Positions 39,921-53,000 of a stretch of 64,000 nucleotides of DNA are shown here, piece by piece (the stretch's first letter is position 1; each line of letters opens with the position of its first letter). Source of the DNA: Lycocorax pyrrhopterus obiensis (taxonomy: Eukaryota > Chordata > Aves > Passeriformes > Paradisaeidae); NCBI GenBank assembly GCA_014706295.1, contig JACSVZ010000002.1, positions 16,228,494 through 16,292,493 on the forward strand, given 5' to 3'. The position numbers and the translations under genes are program-made. The notes below the pieces were generated by a model. The model was not told the origin of the DNA, made no database searches, and saw only the letters and a list, made by a program, of their open reading frames with translations.

Positions 39921-39926
39921 AATAAA
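39921..39926 (+). terminator. ODAD2: Candidate ODAD2 polyadenylation signal (proximal)
   Basis: Canonical AATAAA 117 bases after the ODAD2 stop codon. It is followed about 20-50 bases later by a T/GT-rich stretch (ggtttgttttt, then ctggtttgtc), as expected for a downstream element. This would give a short 3' UTR. Later AATAAA copies mean the true end could be further on. Confidence 0.55.
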
Positions 39927-40448
39927 AACAAATATGTGGAAACTTAGGTTTGTTTTTAAGTTACTGGTTTGTCACCCCTAGGTTTGATAAAACACTTGTA
40001 CCTAATTTTTTGTGTCTTTTAGCATTACATCCATCAAAAGACTATCAGTTAAGACATGTCAAAAACATTTTCTACATTTGATATGCTTTTATTTTAATTC
40101 ATTGTAGATATAAATGGTTTTGCTTATCTGTGACATTACAATGAATTTTCCTTCTCTGCATGTGTGATTATGCAGCAATTTATGAATGTCTTGAAAAATT
40201 CCCTGCATTATAAACTTGTCCAGTCATCCTCTCATTATGCTTTTGCATGTTTGATCACTTGTGAGCCACAGGAGAGCAGAAAATGCAGATACATGAATCT
40301 CACATCTGGTGTTATATAAAGACTGCAGACAGCTGTAGCAGTAGACATCACTCCAAATTTCCCATTTCTACCAACATCAAACAAAATAGTGCTTAATTTT
40401 GTAAGTAGCTGGTGAAATGTATTTTAATTAACGTTTAACTGAGCTCTA

Positions 40449-40454
40449 AATAAA
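40449..40454 (+). terminator. ODAD2: Candidate ODAD2 polyadenylation signal (distal)
   Basis: Second canonical AATAAA, about 645 bases after the stop codon. A T-rich stretch (ctttttgtggttttttc) lies about 35 bases downstream. A third AATAAA is at 41236-41241. These are alternatives for a longer 3' UTR. Confidence 0.35.
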
Positions 40455-42386
40455 GAGTCAGATATTAGATATAGATTTGCACATTATCTTTTTGTGGTTT
40501 TTTCATTTTTTCAAGACAACATTGTATTGATGTCGTTACTTTTTTTCTGTGTAAGATTATGTTCAGAATTACAGTTGCTTTCAAAATAGCACAGATATTA
40601 TTATTGATATTATAAATTGCAGACCCACTGTACATACCATGCAAAACAAATAATGCTAAGGTATTTCTTTGAGAGCAGTAATGTCTTAATTACAAGCACA
40701 GACTGCTGACAAAAATGAAAAAAAGCAAATATTTAAATGACTTGCATTTGTCACGGACTTGCTTCTGAATTATTTTTTTACTTCCCTTAATAATGAACAA
40801 TCTTCTTGGTTTAGAAGCATTTTGTAACTTCATTATTTTCCTCCAACTAGCATGACTTCTCAAGGCAACTAATTTCCTTACTGACAGAACTTTCTAAGGA
40901 AGACATAATGCCAATCCACCTTTTTATTTGTGGTTTCTCTGAAGCAGACATGAATTCATTTAAAATTTCATTTTGGAAGACTTGTGCAATTCTGAAAAAG
41001 GAGAATTGCACTGGCCCCTTAGGGAAGGTGTAGAGACTATTTTAAAGGAAGCCAGCTATGGACAGATGCTGGCAGTGTAGAAATCAAAATGTCAATCCAA
41101 GTAGTATTTTTTGATCAGTGCAAACACCAACATAATCATGGGGTCCATCACAAGCTCCATCAGCATCCAGTGACCACGTAAATGCTATTTTAGGTATTTT
41201 CCAGCTCTGCCCCACAGGCCTGGTATGTTATTTTGAATAAACGTGTCTACATTATTATACTGATGTCACAGCTGTAGTAGTATCATATGCTTCATTGCTA
41301 TACTCAAAAATACTTCTAAAATAAATGCTATTTGCCAAATTCATTTGAAAGAGAAGAGGCTTGATTTTATTTTTGTCATTTCTGTGAGAGAAGCTGTGGA
41401 TACAAATAGTTTATCACAGTCTCACTTATGAATAACACGTAAAATGGTAGCTTATTTTTCTAACTGTTGAGGGGAAAAAAACTCCCCGAAAATAACTCTT
41501 GTCCTTAAGATGACCTCTCAAGGAACACTTGACTGTTTAGCGTAGATTTCAAATAGAGTAAGTTCTAAAGCAAGCTTAATTTTATGATACAGTGTCAGGG
41601 CAATAAATGTCACATTTCTGACAATGAAATGGCTTCAGTTTGCCATTCTCACTCACACTGGTAGCCCTTATGCCTCCAAATAGTTAATCTGAAACCTTTA
41701 TTTTAAGACCTCAGACAGTTAATCCCAGACTTAAGATACCTTACTTGTGCTATTTTCTTTTCCTTTACCATGCCTGCAGTTTTCAAGTTCTGTTCAAGGA
41801 GAAGAATTGTTGAAATAGATACAGATCACCACACAGGCAAAGAACCAGTATTTAAAAAATACATCTTTTTTGGCCAAAATTGGTGGATGCCATGTAATTA
41901 ATATAAAGAGATTTAGTTGCTGGAAAATGAATAAATTAACGTGATCCCTGGCCCCTCTGAGCGGTGCAGTACAGCGTGTACATTTGAAAAGCTTCCACAT
42001 TGTCCACAGATCTGCGCTGAGTTTCACAGCGCTGCAGCCCTCTGAAAAGGGATCCTCACAAAGCTGGGTCCCCCGTGCTACTCACACAGCCCTCCAACCC
42101 TCCTGGCAGTGCCTGCCAGCCTATTCAAGCCCTGGCATCAACCCAAGGCACTGCCGCCGCCCAGGCCCAGCATTCCCGCCGCATATAACCAGGCACCAGC
42201 CGGCTCCCGCTCCCTGGCTCCCATGCTTGGAAGGGAAATGCCTTCACTCCTTGCTCTTTCCACCAGCTGCTACTTGTCCATGTAAACCTGTACCCTTTTA
42301 GGAAATATGGGTATACTGCATATGGAGACTCAGTATTGTCTTCATCACAGAGCAATTTGATGTACGAATTATCTTAGTTGCAAAAA

Positions 42387-42434
42387 TGTAGTGATTCAAA
42401 TGGGGGAAAGTGTAGTGATTCAGAAGGGGGAATC
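42387..42434 (+). repeat. Tandem duplication, 24-bp unit x2
   Basis: TGTAGTGATTCAAATGGGGG and TGTAGTGATTCAGAAGGGGG begin 24 bases apart and continue alike (AAAG against AATC). Confidence 0.85.
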
Positions 42435-45400
42435 AGGCTTTGTCTTGTTCATTTGCTAACGTCTGCTCAGTCTGCTTCCTTCTCATTTTCTCCATGTGAT
42501 TCCTGTAGTTTCACTGTCTTGTAATATGTCTTTTTTTCCGGTTTATTCACATTGATGTTACCATCATCAGGGAGTATCCATCACTTTTCACAGTTTCGGG
42601 AGCCAGCTCCCAGCTCTGCACAGAGCACCATGCTCCAACTGGCAGCCACAACACCAGGCCTGCTCTTCACTGGCTGCTCATCGTCAGCTTTGTTCCTCAA
42701 TTACATTAAAATGTCAGAAAACACAGAGTCCAAGTAAGAAAAGTTGTCACAAGAAAGCGTTGTGTTGAGTATGGAAATACTAGCGTTGATAAGAAAAAAG
42801 CAAGAGAAGAAATCTTTCACCTTTATGCAATTATTTCTGGAACCTTATAGGCCCACCACATCTTTCAGTCTACGCATCTGTCAGCAGCAAGATAGCTTTT
42901 CTTCTACCACTCCATGACTTTATGATTTATTGCTTGGTGACAGATAACCATTATCAATAATTTAATTGTCCCAGGATGTTGAAACTATACATTTGAATCT
43001 GGGATTTATGTTCATTTCCTTTTAGTGTTCATGCTAATGACAAGCGCATGTGCTCTGACACAAGGTGTTGTCTCCAAGTTGTAAGAGAAACATAAACTTC
43101 ACGGCCTGGGTGCAAGGAATCTGTGATGTATTACGGGCTTTGTTATTCTGCTCCATCACCAAAACTTTCCTTTGGAAAGTAAATGAGCTTGAGACTCACA
43201 GGGCTGTCTTGAGATTTGACTCAGTAATTTACTTTAGGGTAACAGATCACTTTGTGTGAAAGCATGGTACCTCTTTCATTTCATTTTCATGTCTCCTAAA
43301 ATGAGTTGAGTGAGCTGCTGACGCTGGGGGTCAGATGTGAATCATCCCAGGAGGCTGAACTAGATAATATGTTAGTTTAAGAATTTCATCTCATAATAAA
43401 TTAAATGGTTGTTCCTTGCACATTTCCACCAAAATAATCTTTGTTTTACACATGACAGCAGGATGACTGCGATGGAAACATGTAATGTGTTTCTTCGGCG
43501 GTGGAATTCAAGTTTCCATGCAGGCTGTTTGCAGTGCTTATTTCCAGAGTCAGAAGCTGACTGCTCCCCAACTGCAAATTGTGGTTTGCCTCTTCTTTAG
43601 CCACTTAAGCTTTGCCACATGCTGCTCAGGATCCAGAACAATAGAAGGAGGCTATGCTGCATCTTGGCCACTCTTTAGTTCAGACAACTAAATTGTGGAC
43701 TGTTCAGTGACCTGACACAGGCCAGGACCAGCATGTTTCAGCCATAGCCATTGCAGTGGCAAGTTACATTGCACCATTTCTAAAGGAATTAATTTTGCCA
43801 CTTAATTGTTCTCACTCTTGCTTTAACAGTGATGTTCCTCAGTGTTTAATATCTTGCTGCTTTGGCTATTGAAAGCAGCCAAAAGTCACCCGTTTCATGA
43901 ACGTTTCCTTGAGTGCAATTTTCATTGTAACTTGTGCTTTGCCTAGTTATCAGTTCAATAATACAGCTTTCTGGGAAGTATTTCCATGGACAACATCATC
44001 ATGGCTTGTGTTTATCCTCTTGACTTGTTTTTGTGTTATCTGCCAGACACCTTTCAGTTGGCAAGTTCCTTTCTCTTTTCCAGTTGTTGTCATTGGCAAG
44101 TTACGTGTTTTTATCCTGGTCTACATAGAGCACAGGACCCTTCAGTTGCTTGATCTTTTACAACTGCAATCAATTCTACTTTAAGCACGAATGTTTTCCT
44201 TCTGAAAGGCTCATCAATGCACGTAAGGAAGTGTTGACTCTGGCTGCCATACAATATGATGTGGCCTAATCCTGCCACTTCTGTCATTCTGCCGTGACAC
44301 AAAGACATCTTCACTAATTTCCAGTGTTTTCTTCCATCATTTGAGAATCCTGACATGGTGACAAGATAGTACCTGGCCAGTCAAAACCTTTGCTTGTTGT
44401 TACTTTGAGTGTGTATTGGAAAAGGACCATAAGAATGACATTGTACTAATACTGAACCATGAAACAAGAGGTCATAAACCAGCAGGTTTTGGTCAATTCC
44501 CCCTTGCAACAGGATCCTGAATGCTTTTAAAGCTGCTCCATCCTTCATTAGGTGAGAAGTGGCCAAGAAGCTTTTGGGGATCCAAATTGTTCTTTGCAGT
44601 TGGTAATGATGGTAAGTTTTTGTCTAGCCATGCTGTGTCACACCCCACTTCTGCAAGGGCTTGGTGAAGGCAGGAAAGCAAAGCTGAGCACCTGTGCTCC
44701 AGTGGGTGCATCTGGCAGCAGAGTTTTCCTTCAAATGGCTGAGCCTCAAACTGTACCTTCTAATATCCAGATTAAATAGCTAGGGATTTGTGTCCTGCTT
44801 CTGAAGGAAAAAAACCAAGGCTTTAATAAAAATGGTAATTAAAAAAATACAGATGCTGATAAAATTAAAAACATATGATACGGAGTTGAAATGATTTAGT
44901 GCTGAAAAATGTTGGTTGATTCAGTAGTAGTTAAACTTCCAAATAACTTGTCTTGAACAAGCAAATAGTTATAAGTATTTGGCTGTGCGTCTTTTTTAAA
45001 AAAAGTGAACACAGATCATGTTGCTGGTTCCCTCTACCACTAACTGGTAAAGGCTGCACTATAAAATTAGTGCAGTAAACCACTCATCTTTCCCGTTGCC
45101 GCATTCTCTTCCCCAGTTGACAGCCTTTTGGGGCCTCCTTGGCTCCTCAGCAGAAAGCACCAAGTGCAGTTCTGTTGCTCTAATGAAAACATAACAACAA
45201 CGTCTGGGAAGCCATAGAATGATGCAATAACCGTACAGCTCTGCTTCCTTTAATGTGATGAAGCTTGCATATTTGCCTGGCTCCAGAGTTTTACTCCTGC
45301 CAGTATTGTACTGTAAAGAGACTTGGCAGAACACGTTCAAAGGCTGTTCGTGGTTTTTCACTCAGCATTAAACCTTCCAATGACGGAAGGGTGGGGGAAC

Positions 45401-46187
45401 ACATCTTGGGACAAACAGACACTCACAAAGTCAAAAAGAAAGAGGAGAAGAAGGCTGGTGGTAGATGGTCAGCAGTTGTGTAAACCTTGGTTGTGGGACT
45501 GGGGTTGATTAGGGCCAAGCTGAGACCCACTGGAGGACATCATGTATTAAACCTTGGGTCTTCTCTGCCCACTTTCCAGGGGGTGATCAGCCCAAAAGAG
45601 AAGCAGCTCCTAATGTTCGGAGAGAAGAGATCAGTATTGCTTCATTCTCGTAACCAAAGTCGTGCTGATAACTGCTCAGTCACAATGGGTGCACTAGTCA
45701 GAGGCTCTAGGATTGCCTTTTTTTGTGCTTTGTTTGTCCAGTATAGGGAAAATCTCTGTCCCCATGGCTGCCAGTCTTGCTCTGCAAACCTTCATTGAAC
45801 TCATTTATGGCTGACTCTTTTTTTTAACCGCATCATTTGGAAAGCAGACTACCTACTCCTTATCCGTGCATGAGGTTAGGCAGGCAAATATTCAAAGTGG
45901 AGCTGGAGCAACTCTTGGAGAGAACTATTCCATATGCACTTGCAGATGAGGGGCAAAATATGTTCAGAAACAGAAGTTATGGTCAGATTGATGCCTCCTT
46001 CCAACCCGTTTCACAACTGTCTGTGGTGGGGTGTCATGTAAAAGGAAAAATATTTGGAAAAGCGGACATCTGTGGGCCAGCCTTGGTATGCTTCCCAGAA
46101 TGTAATGACTAGGTGAATGTTTTTCAGCACAGCAACTAAGGAATATAGGTGACTGCCAAGCGCTGGATCTGATGTGGCGTGAAGAGG

Positions 46188-46336
46188 TACAAAACAAAGA
46201 GGAGTGATTTGTCTGAAGAAAGTGAGGTTTAATTATTTCCAAACTCGGCATTAAAAAAAAGCGCTACAAAACAAAGAGGAATGATTTGTCTGAAGAAACT
46301 GAGGCCTAATTATTTCCAAACTCAGCATTAAAAAAC
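46188..46336 (+). repeat. Tandem duplication, 77-bp unit x2
   Basis: Copy 1 (46188-46264) and copy 2 (from 46265) share TACAAAACAAAGAGGA, TGATTTGTCTGAAGAAA, TAATTATTTCCAAACTC and GGCATTAAAAAA-type blocks with only a handful of substitutions, so the duplication is fairly recent. Confidence 0.92.
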
Positions 46337-49300
46337 CAGCAACCGAAAACAGAATTCTTTCCAATCCCTTCAAGTTGCTTTTCAGATTTTTGCATATCTT
46401 TAAGACACTCCATTGTGTGGACATGCTCTTTTCACCAGTCTTGGGGCTCTACAAGTATGGCTGTATACTCCCTACTGTGGACATTTCTACATCAACAGTT
46501 ACTGAGGTCTATGTTATGATTTTAGTTCCACTGGCAATTACTGATATCTAATTACCACTTAATCTGTTCTGAACTTTGTAGGAATGTGTAATAGAAACCA
46601 CTTCAACTTTTGCTAGAGCTGCATTTGAATTGTGTGTTTCCTCTGCTACAGGACTGCCACATCCACGCCCACCATCCCAAAAGAGCTGAAATATATTTCG
46701 GCTTTAAGAGGAAAATACTCTGCACTCTACCATGTACATTCTTGCTCTGGGAGATGGGAAATGCAGGCTCAAGTGTCCCACAGCACCCTCAGAAACTGCA
46801 AGACTCAGAGTCTCCATCAGAGAAAGCAAACATGAGAGCGGACCCTTGTGACCTTGAAACAGCTATTCCGTATCATGGACAGCCATTACAACTAGGACAA
46901 AACACAACTGTCATGCTGGTGCCTCACAAAGTGCTGGCCAAAACACTGAACTCCACAAGCAGTTTTAGGGATGTGAAGCATCTTTTTGCAACCTCAAGTA
47001 AGTGTTTAAGTCCTGAGAAGCTGAGATCAAGCACAGAGCTTCTCCGTGGGGTTTCCCAGTACCAGCTGCCCCACTGGAGGTGTTAGCACCCTGCAGCATT
47101 GGGCAGGGGACTGATAGGCAGCCTGGGCTCAGGGCTTCCACCGTGCATCCAGCAGGGTGTGCACTGGGTGCAGAGGCATATATTTTCATAGCAAATCTAA
47201 GTGGCAGTTTAGAAAAACTGACCCAGCCAAAGAAAACCTTGGAAAGCCCTGCAGAATGAATCAATAAAACTGTCTAAAAATTTAATCCAATGAGAAAGTT
47301 AGTAATTGTCAGAAGTCCATGAGATTTACATTTCTAAATTAAACAGACCAACAAAGTAACAAGATTGTGCTTCTGTAATCAACTAGTAGCAATTTTACAA
47401 AGTAGGGAGAATGTGGAGGGAATTCAGTTACTAAATGTGGCTGCCACCTGCAGGTACCCCTTCAAGGTTTCAGTCAAGAAAGTCTGTGGAAAAATAGGTG
47501 AAATCTCACTTTGCTGAGACAAGTAATATTTTGCCTTGGCCAGCAGCAAGTGTGATTTGGCTAAGTATGTCTTGAATAACTGCAAATGAAATGATGGCAA
47601 AACAGCTGAGTGAGAGCCAAAAGGAGGCTGCAGGCTACCCCTGGAGAGCTCCTGTTGGCTGAGGATGTGCTGCAAACCCAGCCTGCTGTGGCAGGAACAC
47701 TGCCCTAGGCAGCCCTGGGTGATAAGTAACAGCATAAAAATTCCAGACATGGATTGTAGGATATCACTCCTGCCCAAGGAAAGGTTAAGGGGAGGAATAG
47801 AGGAGTCAGTTTCAGTGATTGCCACTTGTTGAGCTGATGTGCAGGCACCCAGTGTGCTCCAGCCCTGGGAGAACCAGGGCAGCACAACTGCATTCATGGT
47901 CTCTGCCTCTCACCTGTCTCTTTGCTGCAGGGCCCAGGTGAGAGCATCTGCACCATCAGCTGCAGGGGAGGTGCTGGTCAGTCACATCGCTGTATGGAAG
48001 AAAGTGAGGTGGAAAGAAAGGTTTTATTAAGGAAGGACTTTAGTAAGAAGCAAGGAACGATGATGTGGTTTCTTAGTTTGATAAACACAGATTTTGGGAT
48101 CCTGCACCAAGGCAACCCAGGCTGCCAGGATCCAAAGCCAGCCCCTCTTTTGGGAAATCATTCTGAACAACAAGGGGCATGAATCAATGCTGCATCTACT
48201 CAGAAAAGGGGTATATGGCCTATACTACTCTCATGCTGCTCCCTTTTCCATAAATACACAAAAGTGCATGGCACTCTGCTATGAGAAGAGAGCTTCAGAA
48301 AGTTTAAAAGAATTTTTTTTCTAGTGGGGATCCCATCATCCCATCCCTGTGAGCCAAATCCCTTCTGTCTGTTACAGCATTAGCTGAATTTTATGGGGAT
48401 GCATCTCATGAGGGCATTACTTCAGCCTATCCAGGTCCTGCTGCAGTGAGACCTTGAGTTTGACAGTCCAGACAAGCTGCTGAGACATGAGAGAAGCAAA
48501 AGGACTTCAAGAATGAATATGTGCACAGGCTGTCCTGCCTCCAGCTCAGACTGTTTCCTTCTGTCTCAGTCTGATAACCGTGCAGCCTCCCAAAACCTTC
48601 TCAGATGGCTGCTGTCCCGCAGATCCCAACAGAAGCAGGGTGAAAGAAAGCTCACAAAAGGCTTGGTATCTCTCCGAGCAGTCTCAGTCTCTGGTAGATT
48701 AGCAATGCAAACAAACGAAGTCGTCTTGGAACCAGCCAGGGACTTTTGGCAAACCCATGTGTTTGTGACTGCTACCTTCATTGGAGACAATTGACATGAC
48801 CGTGTCCTTTCCAGGCATTTCGAGCATTTCTGTATTATCAGCCGCCTGGTCCAGGGCTGCGGAGTCTGTCCAAGGGAGGACTGAGGTATGAGGACTGCTT
48901 GAAGCAGCTGCATGAGTAAAAGCCTGAAAAAGCTGGATCTTTTGTGTAAGAAATCATATTCCTTGGACGGTTTGTAAATGTTCATTGCAAACTATCTAGT
49001 GCTGCTGCCAGACAGAATTACCTTAACTGGGACTTTATGGCTCAATCCATGGAGAGTCTCCCACATAAACACAGGCACAAATCAAAGTGCCTTTTTTTTG
49101 AGAGATAGCGCTCCAAGTGGACCCAGGCATCCCAGTTGCAACCTTTTACAGGACAGTAGCTGAGACAACACTGAAAAAGATCTCAGAATTAAGTTCTCTG
49201 AACTACAGGAGGCCCGGTGGGTGTCATCCTCAAGGCTCCTTCAATAAAACCAGCAGTATGTCACTTGTGCATGTCAGAAGACCATCTGTTCCTTTCCAGA

Positions 49301-50000
49301 TATCTGTATCCCAACCAATGGAGGCAGGTATTACAGTCCACTGAAGGAGAATCAACAAATGTTGAGAAGGAAATCAATTTTTAGTTCAAATACTATGTAG
49401 CCAGGTGGTTTTAGTCCTGTTATTGTCCCTAGAAAGGTGAACAGCAAAATCCTCTTCTAGGACTTGGCTGCTCCTGAAGTGCCCTCTTCATTTGAGATCC
49501 TAGGATTCGCAATCCCGGGGCTGGATCTGCAAACCCTGTACTATATCTTGTAAATGGCTTGACAGCTCTTGGCTTGCCAGGCAGGTATTTTCATGCTCTG
49601 ATTCACCCATCTGCAGTAAGACACTAATATCTCAGCTGTCCTTGGGGACAGTATCAGCAAAAAACTAGAGGTCTCCTCTCTATTATAGCAGTGACTTGAC
49701 CCTCTCCAGCCAGGACCTGACAGGGCGACAGCTCTCCTAAGGACACGAAGTGTTTGAGCCAACCACCTGGTGCTACATGGTGATGCGAAGTTAATGAACA
49801 GATCAGTTCAGGAGCTCTGGGCTTTCATTGCTGCCCTGGGCAGTCCAAAATTCTGTTCACTTTCCCTCTGGTTAGAGACTAGTTCATGGGCAAGGTTCTC
49901 AGCTCCTCACCAGTGGCAGCTGGTGTCCCTGCAGGTGCTGCATGGACAAGCTGCACACCACATCCCTGCATTCCCTTCCTTACTGAATAGGTGAAGAGAA

Positions 50001-53000
50001 AACATAGGCAAGTAAGGGATGCACCAGTCTATTCAAACATGCCTGCTGGAGAAGGTAAAGTCCAAAGGGCTTAGCTGACCTCCTCTGTGCCCTGGGAAGC
50101 ACCCATGCTCAGACATCTGGAAAACCTTGCTCTTCAGAGAGGTTTGTAACCTCACCTGATGCCACCACACTCCGGAGCGCGTGGACAGCCCCTCTCTGGG
50201 AGAGGCCAACCTGCCACGAGGCAGAGCACTTGTTCAGCCCGTCACTGCGAAAGGGGCAGGAGCACCTCAGCGCAGCGCTGCAAGGGCTGCACGGGCACTG
50301 CGGGCACGGGGCAGGCGCAGCACCAGGACCTGCCCCATCCCTGCCACGGCTGTCAGCCCCGTGCACGTCCCTCACTGGAGGAGCCCGCAGGAGCAGGCTA
50401 CGACCCTGCTTTGTGCTTGCACTTACTCCCAGCATTTACCCTGGCAGCTGAAGCAGGCAACTTTATACCATTTCGCTACTTTGTGGAAAGACTGTGAGGT
50501 GACCGGCACCTGAGTCTGTTGACAGCTTTGAAGGAAGCAATTTAATTATGCAAACCTGAAACTGAATCTGTCCGTATCCCTGGGGCACACCCCCACTGAT
50601 GGCAGCTGCAGTCTTTCCCTGGGCATCCTAGGGCACCTTCTGTCCCAATCCTGCAAACACTTACTGGAGGCTTAATATTACGCCAGTGAGGAATTCTTGC
50701 AAAGCCAATGGGATAGCCAGTGGGATAGCCAACATTTATGTGTACATTCAAATGTGCAATTTGGGTCTGAGCACTTTGTCATATCCTTGGCCTGTGTTTA
50801 AAAAGAAAAAGAAAAAAGATGAAAAACCACAAATCACATTTAAGATAGCAGAATGATTTATTAAGAAAAAACACTGTCAGATTTTTGAAGTACTGAAAGG
50901 GTTGAAATAGTCTGAATAGAATGAAAATTGACATGAATTTTTACCACAACGCAAAAGGAACTTGAACTATTCTAATAAGAGTTTGCTTTAATGTTCGTGC
51001 ATGTCTTCACATCCTGCTTTTGGCAATGGCCAGAAAAGAACTACTGAAATACTGTGAGAAAAGCTGTTCTTGTGTTATTTCTGGCCCTGTTGTAATGCAT
51101 GAAATCAGGACATCTCATGAGAGAGACTGATATTCAAGATTTTCAGTCTATTTTTCAGATAAAAAAGTCTGAATAGATATCTAAATTTCTGGGTTTAGTC
51201 ATGGCTAGATCTCAAAGCAACAAGTAAAGTATCTGTGAGGTCACAAGTCAAATAGTTACAACTCAGAAGAAGGTATAATAGTTATATTCAAGTAACTCGA
51301 GGGGAAAAAACCTGTGAAGCCAATATTCACTTGCCAAGCTAAGGTGGATGTCTCCTCATTCTCAAAATAACCCTTAATGCCATCGGAGAATTTCTGAAGT
51401 TTATTCATAGGGTGAACAGGGGTTATGATTAAACCTAAAGTGCTTGGAGACACAGCAACTGTCATAGGCATGGTTCTGTGCATGTGTGTGGCTCTAATCT
51501 GTCTAAAAATCATTTTTGATAAACACCTTCGGGATCCAAAGAAATGAGGGGTCTATGAACTGTATGTTTTCTGGTGCCCCTGCCAACTCTGAATAAATAC
51601 ACCGTGTGTGTAGCCAAGGTCTTGGAGAATTATTTCCTGAAAACTACTTACTTTAGAACCAGAAGGAATTAATGAAGATGTGCCAGCTATTTCCTTTGCT
51701 GGCTTGCATGCCTCAGCCTCACCAATAATAAATAGTAACAGTGTGTACATGAGTTATGCTGTTACACCTCATGTTTTGCACCCTGCAGAATCCATCTATT
51801 CTGTACACAAGCAGGAAAGCACAGACAGAGTGCGAGTTTGTTGCCTCTCCTTGGGTATCCACATTCGAGGCTGGCAGTAGCTATCAAAGCCAAATTGCAT
51901 TTTGAGTCTCTGGCTTTAGCCTCTGCTAAAATAGCATTTGTGTATTTTACAGCTATTTACAGAGGTTTAACCTTAGTTCTGCTAAAAAGGAGATAATACA
52001 GCTATCAGCACTGGTTAAACAGATTAATATGATTGGCCTGACTTTTTTAGCTGCTTGAATAAACATATTTATTATTACTGGACAACTTTCAGAAAACTTC
52101 TAAATCATTAGAGATTTATAAATTATCAATTATGTAAGAGCTAGAGCAGCTAGGGAGATGTTTTTGTATGACTGCAAGCAATGAGAAAGGAGATTCTCAA
52201 ATTCAGGCCAAAAACATTAATCGCAAGCCATCTTCAGAAGAATCTTCCCGCAACCTTGTTTTATCTTCAGATTTTCTCAGGCTTCCTTTGCGAGAAACCA
52301 ACTCCCCAGTATGTGACTCCCAAGCAGAGCCAGAGAGAGCGGGATCCTGTGTCCCAGAGGAAGCTCTCCCCAGGCAGCTCCGGGTGCCTGACTCTACACA
52401 GTCTTTATAGAAACTGGCACTAACTTTGGGGTTTTCCTTCAAGGCACAAAATCCCCTCAATCACATCCGTGTTGCCAAGGCAACACACTCCAACTCTCCC
52501 TGTCCTTTCCAGGACCTGATATCTACCAGAGGAGCTTCTAGACAGAAAACCATCGAAACCCAGACTCAACCGCACGAGGTTTAACGCCATGCAAGCAGCC
52601 AAGAGGCTGAGGATAATTCAGAGGTTTTTTATGCAATAACTGGAGGGCCATCAAACTGAAGCATGTTATGACTACTTCTCTCTGTTTAAAATCCTAAAAG
52701 TCAGCCTGAATCTTGCATCCTCTCTGTCTTGTGTCCGGAAAACGCCTCAGATTTGGGGTTGAAAATGAATACGCTCTGGGCTGACGTGTTGGGAGCTGCT
52801 ACCCCATGCAGAGCTCTGTCAGTACAAAGGAAAGAGGAAACGTTTCTACTGGTATTATTAACATGTCAGTAGCAGTGATAGATTCCAACTGAGATCAAGC
52901 CCTCTTGCATTAGCAGTGTGCCAAAAGCAGAGTAGGAAGCAGAGAAAGGGGAGGAAGCGTTATTATTCCTGTGTTACAGCTGCAGAAGAGAAGCATGGGG

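Larger units (their letters stand above)
1..39926 (+). other. ODAD2: ODAD2 (ARMC4) gene, 3' portion
   Basis: This span covers the 3' part of the gene for outer dynein arm docking complex subunit 2, an armadillo-repeat protein that helps anchor outer dynein arms to ciliary doublet microtubules. Four exons on the + strand read in compatible phases and match the C-terminus of vertebrate ODAD2 as I remember it. Exon 1 of the set starts with the last base of a split codon; the others are phase 0. The 212 complete codons seen here compare with a human protein of a little over 1000 residues, so most of the gene lies upstream of the window. The end is placed at the first AATAAA after the stop codon and is approximate. 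MKX follows in the same orientation, as in human. Confidence 0.93.
39927..50000. other. Intergenic DNA between ODAD2 and MKX, proximal half
   Basis: No gene is recognised. The first 1.5 kb could be an extended ODAD2 3' UTR. Short tandem duplications are at 42387-42434 and 46188-46336. From about 42 kb base composition becomes more GC-rich, and open frames lengthen without any family resemblance (for example 46610-47086 + and 47424-47897 -). No rRNA, tRNA or splice-consistent exon set was seen. Confidence 0.7.

Noticed and set aside
46188..46336. Repeat pair considered as a CRISPR-like array
   Set aside because: Only two directly abutting 77-bp copies without spacers, in a vertebrate genome. 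It is a simple tandem duplication.
47424..47897. 157-codon - strand frame
   Set aside because: No recognisable domain or repeat, and it overlaps another frame. Taken as chance.
48420..48460. Short resemblance to antisense CR1 (CAGCCTATCCAGGTCCTGCT)
   Set aside because: Too short to separate from chance; the flanks do not continue the similarity.
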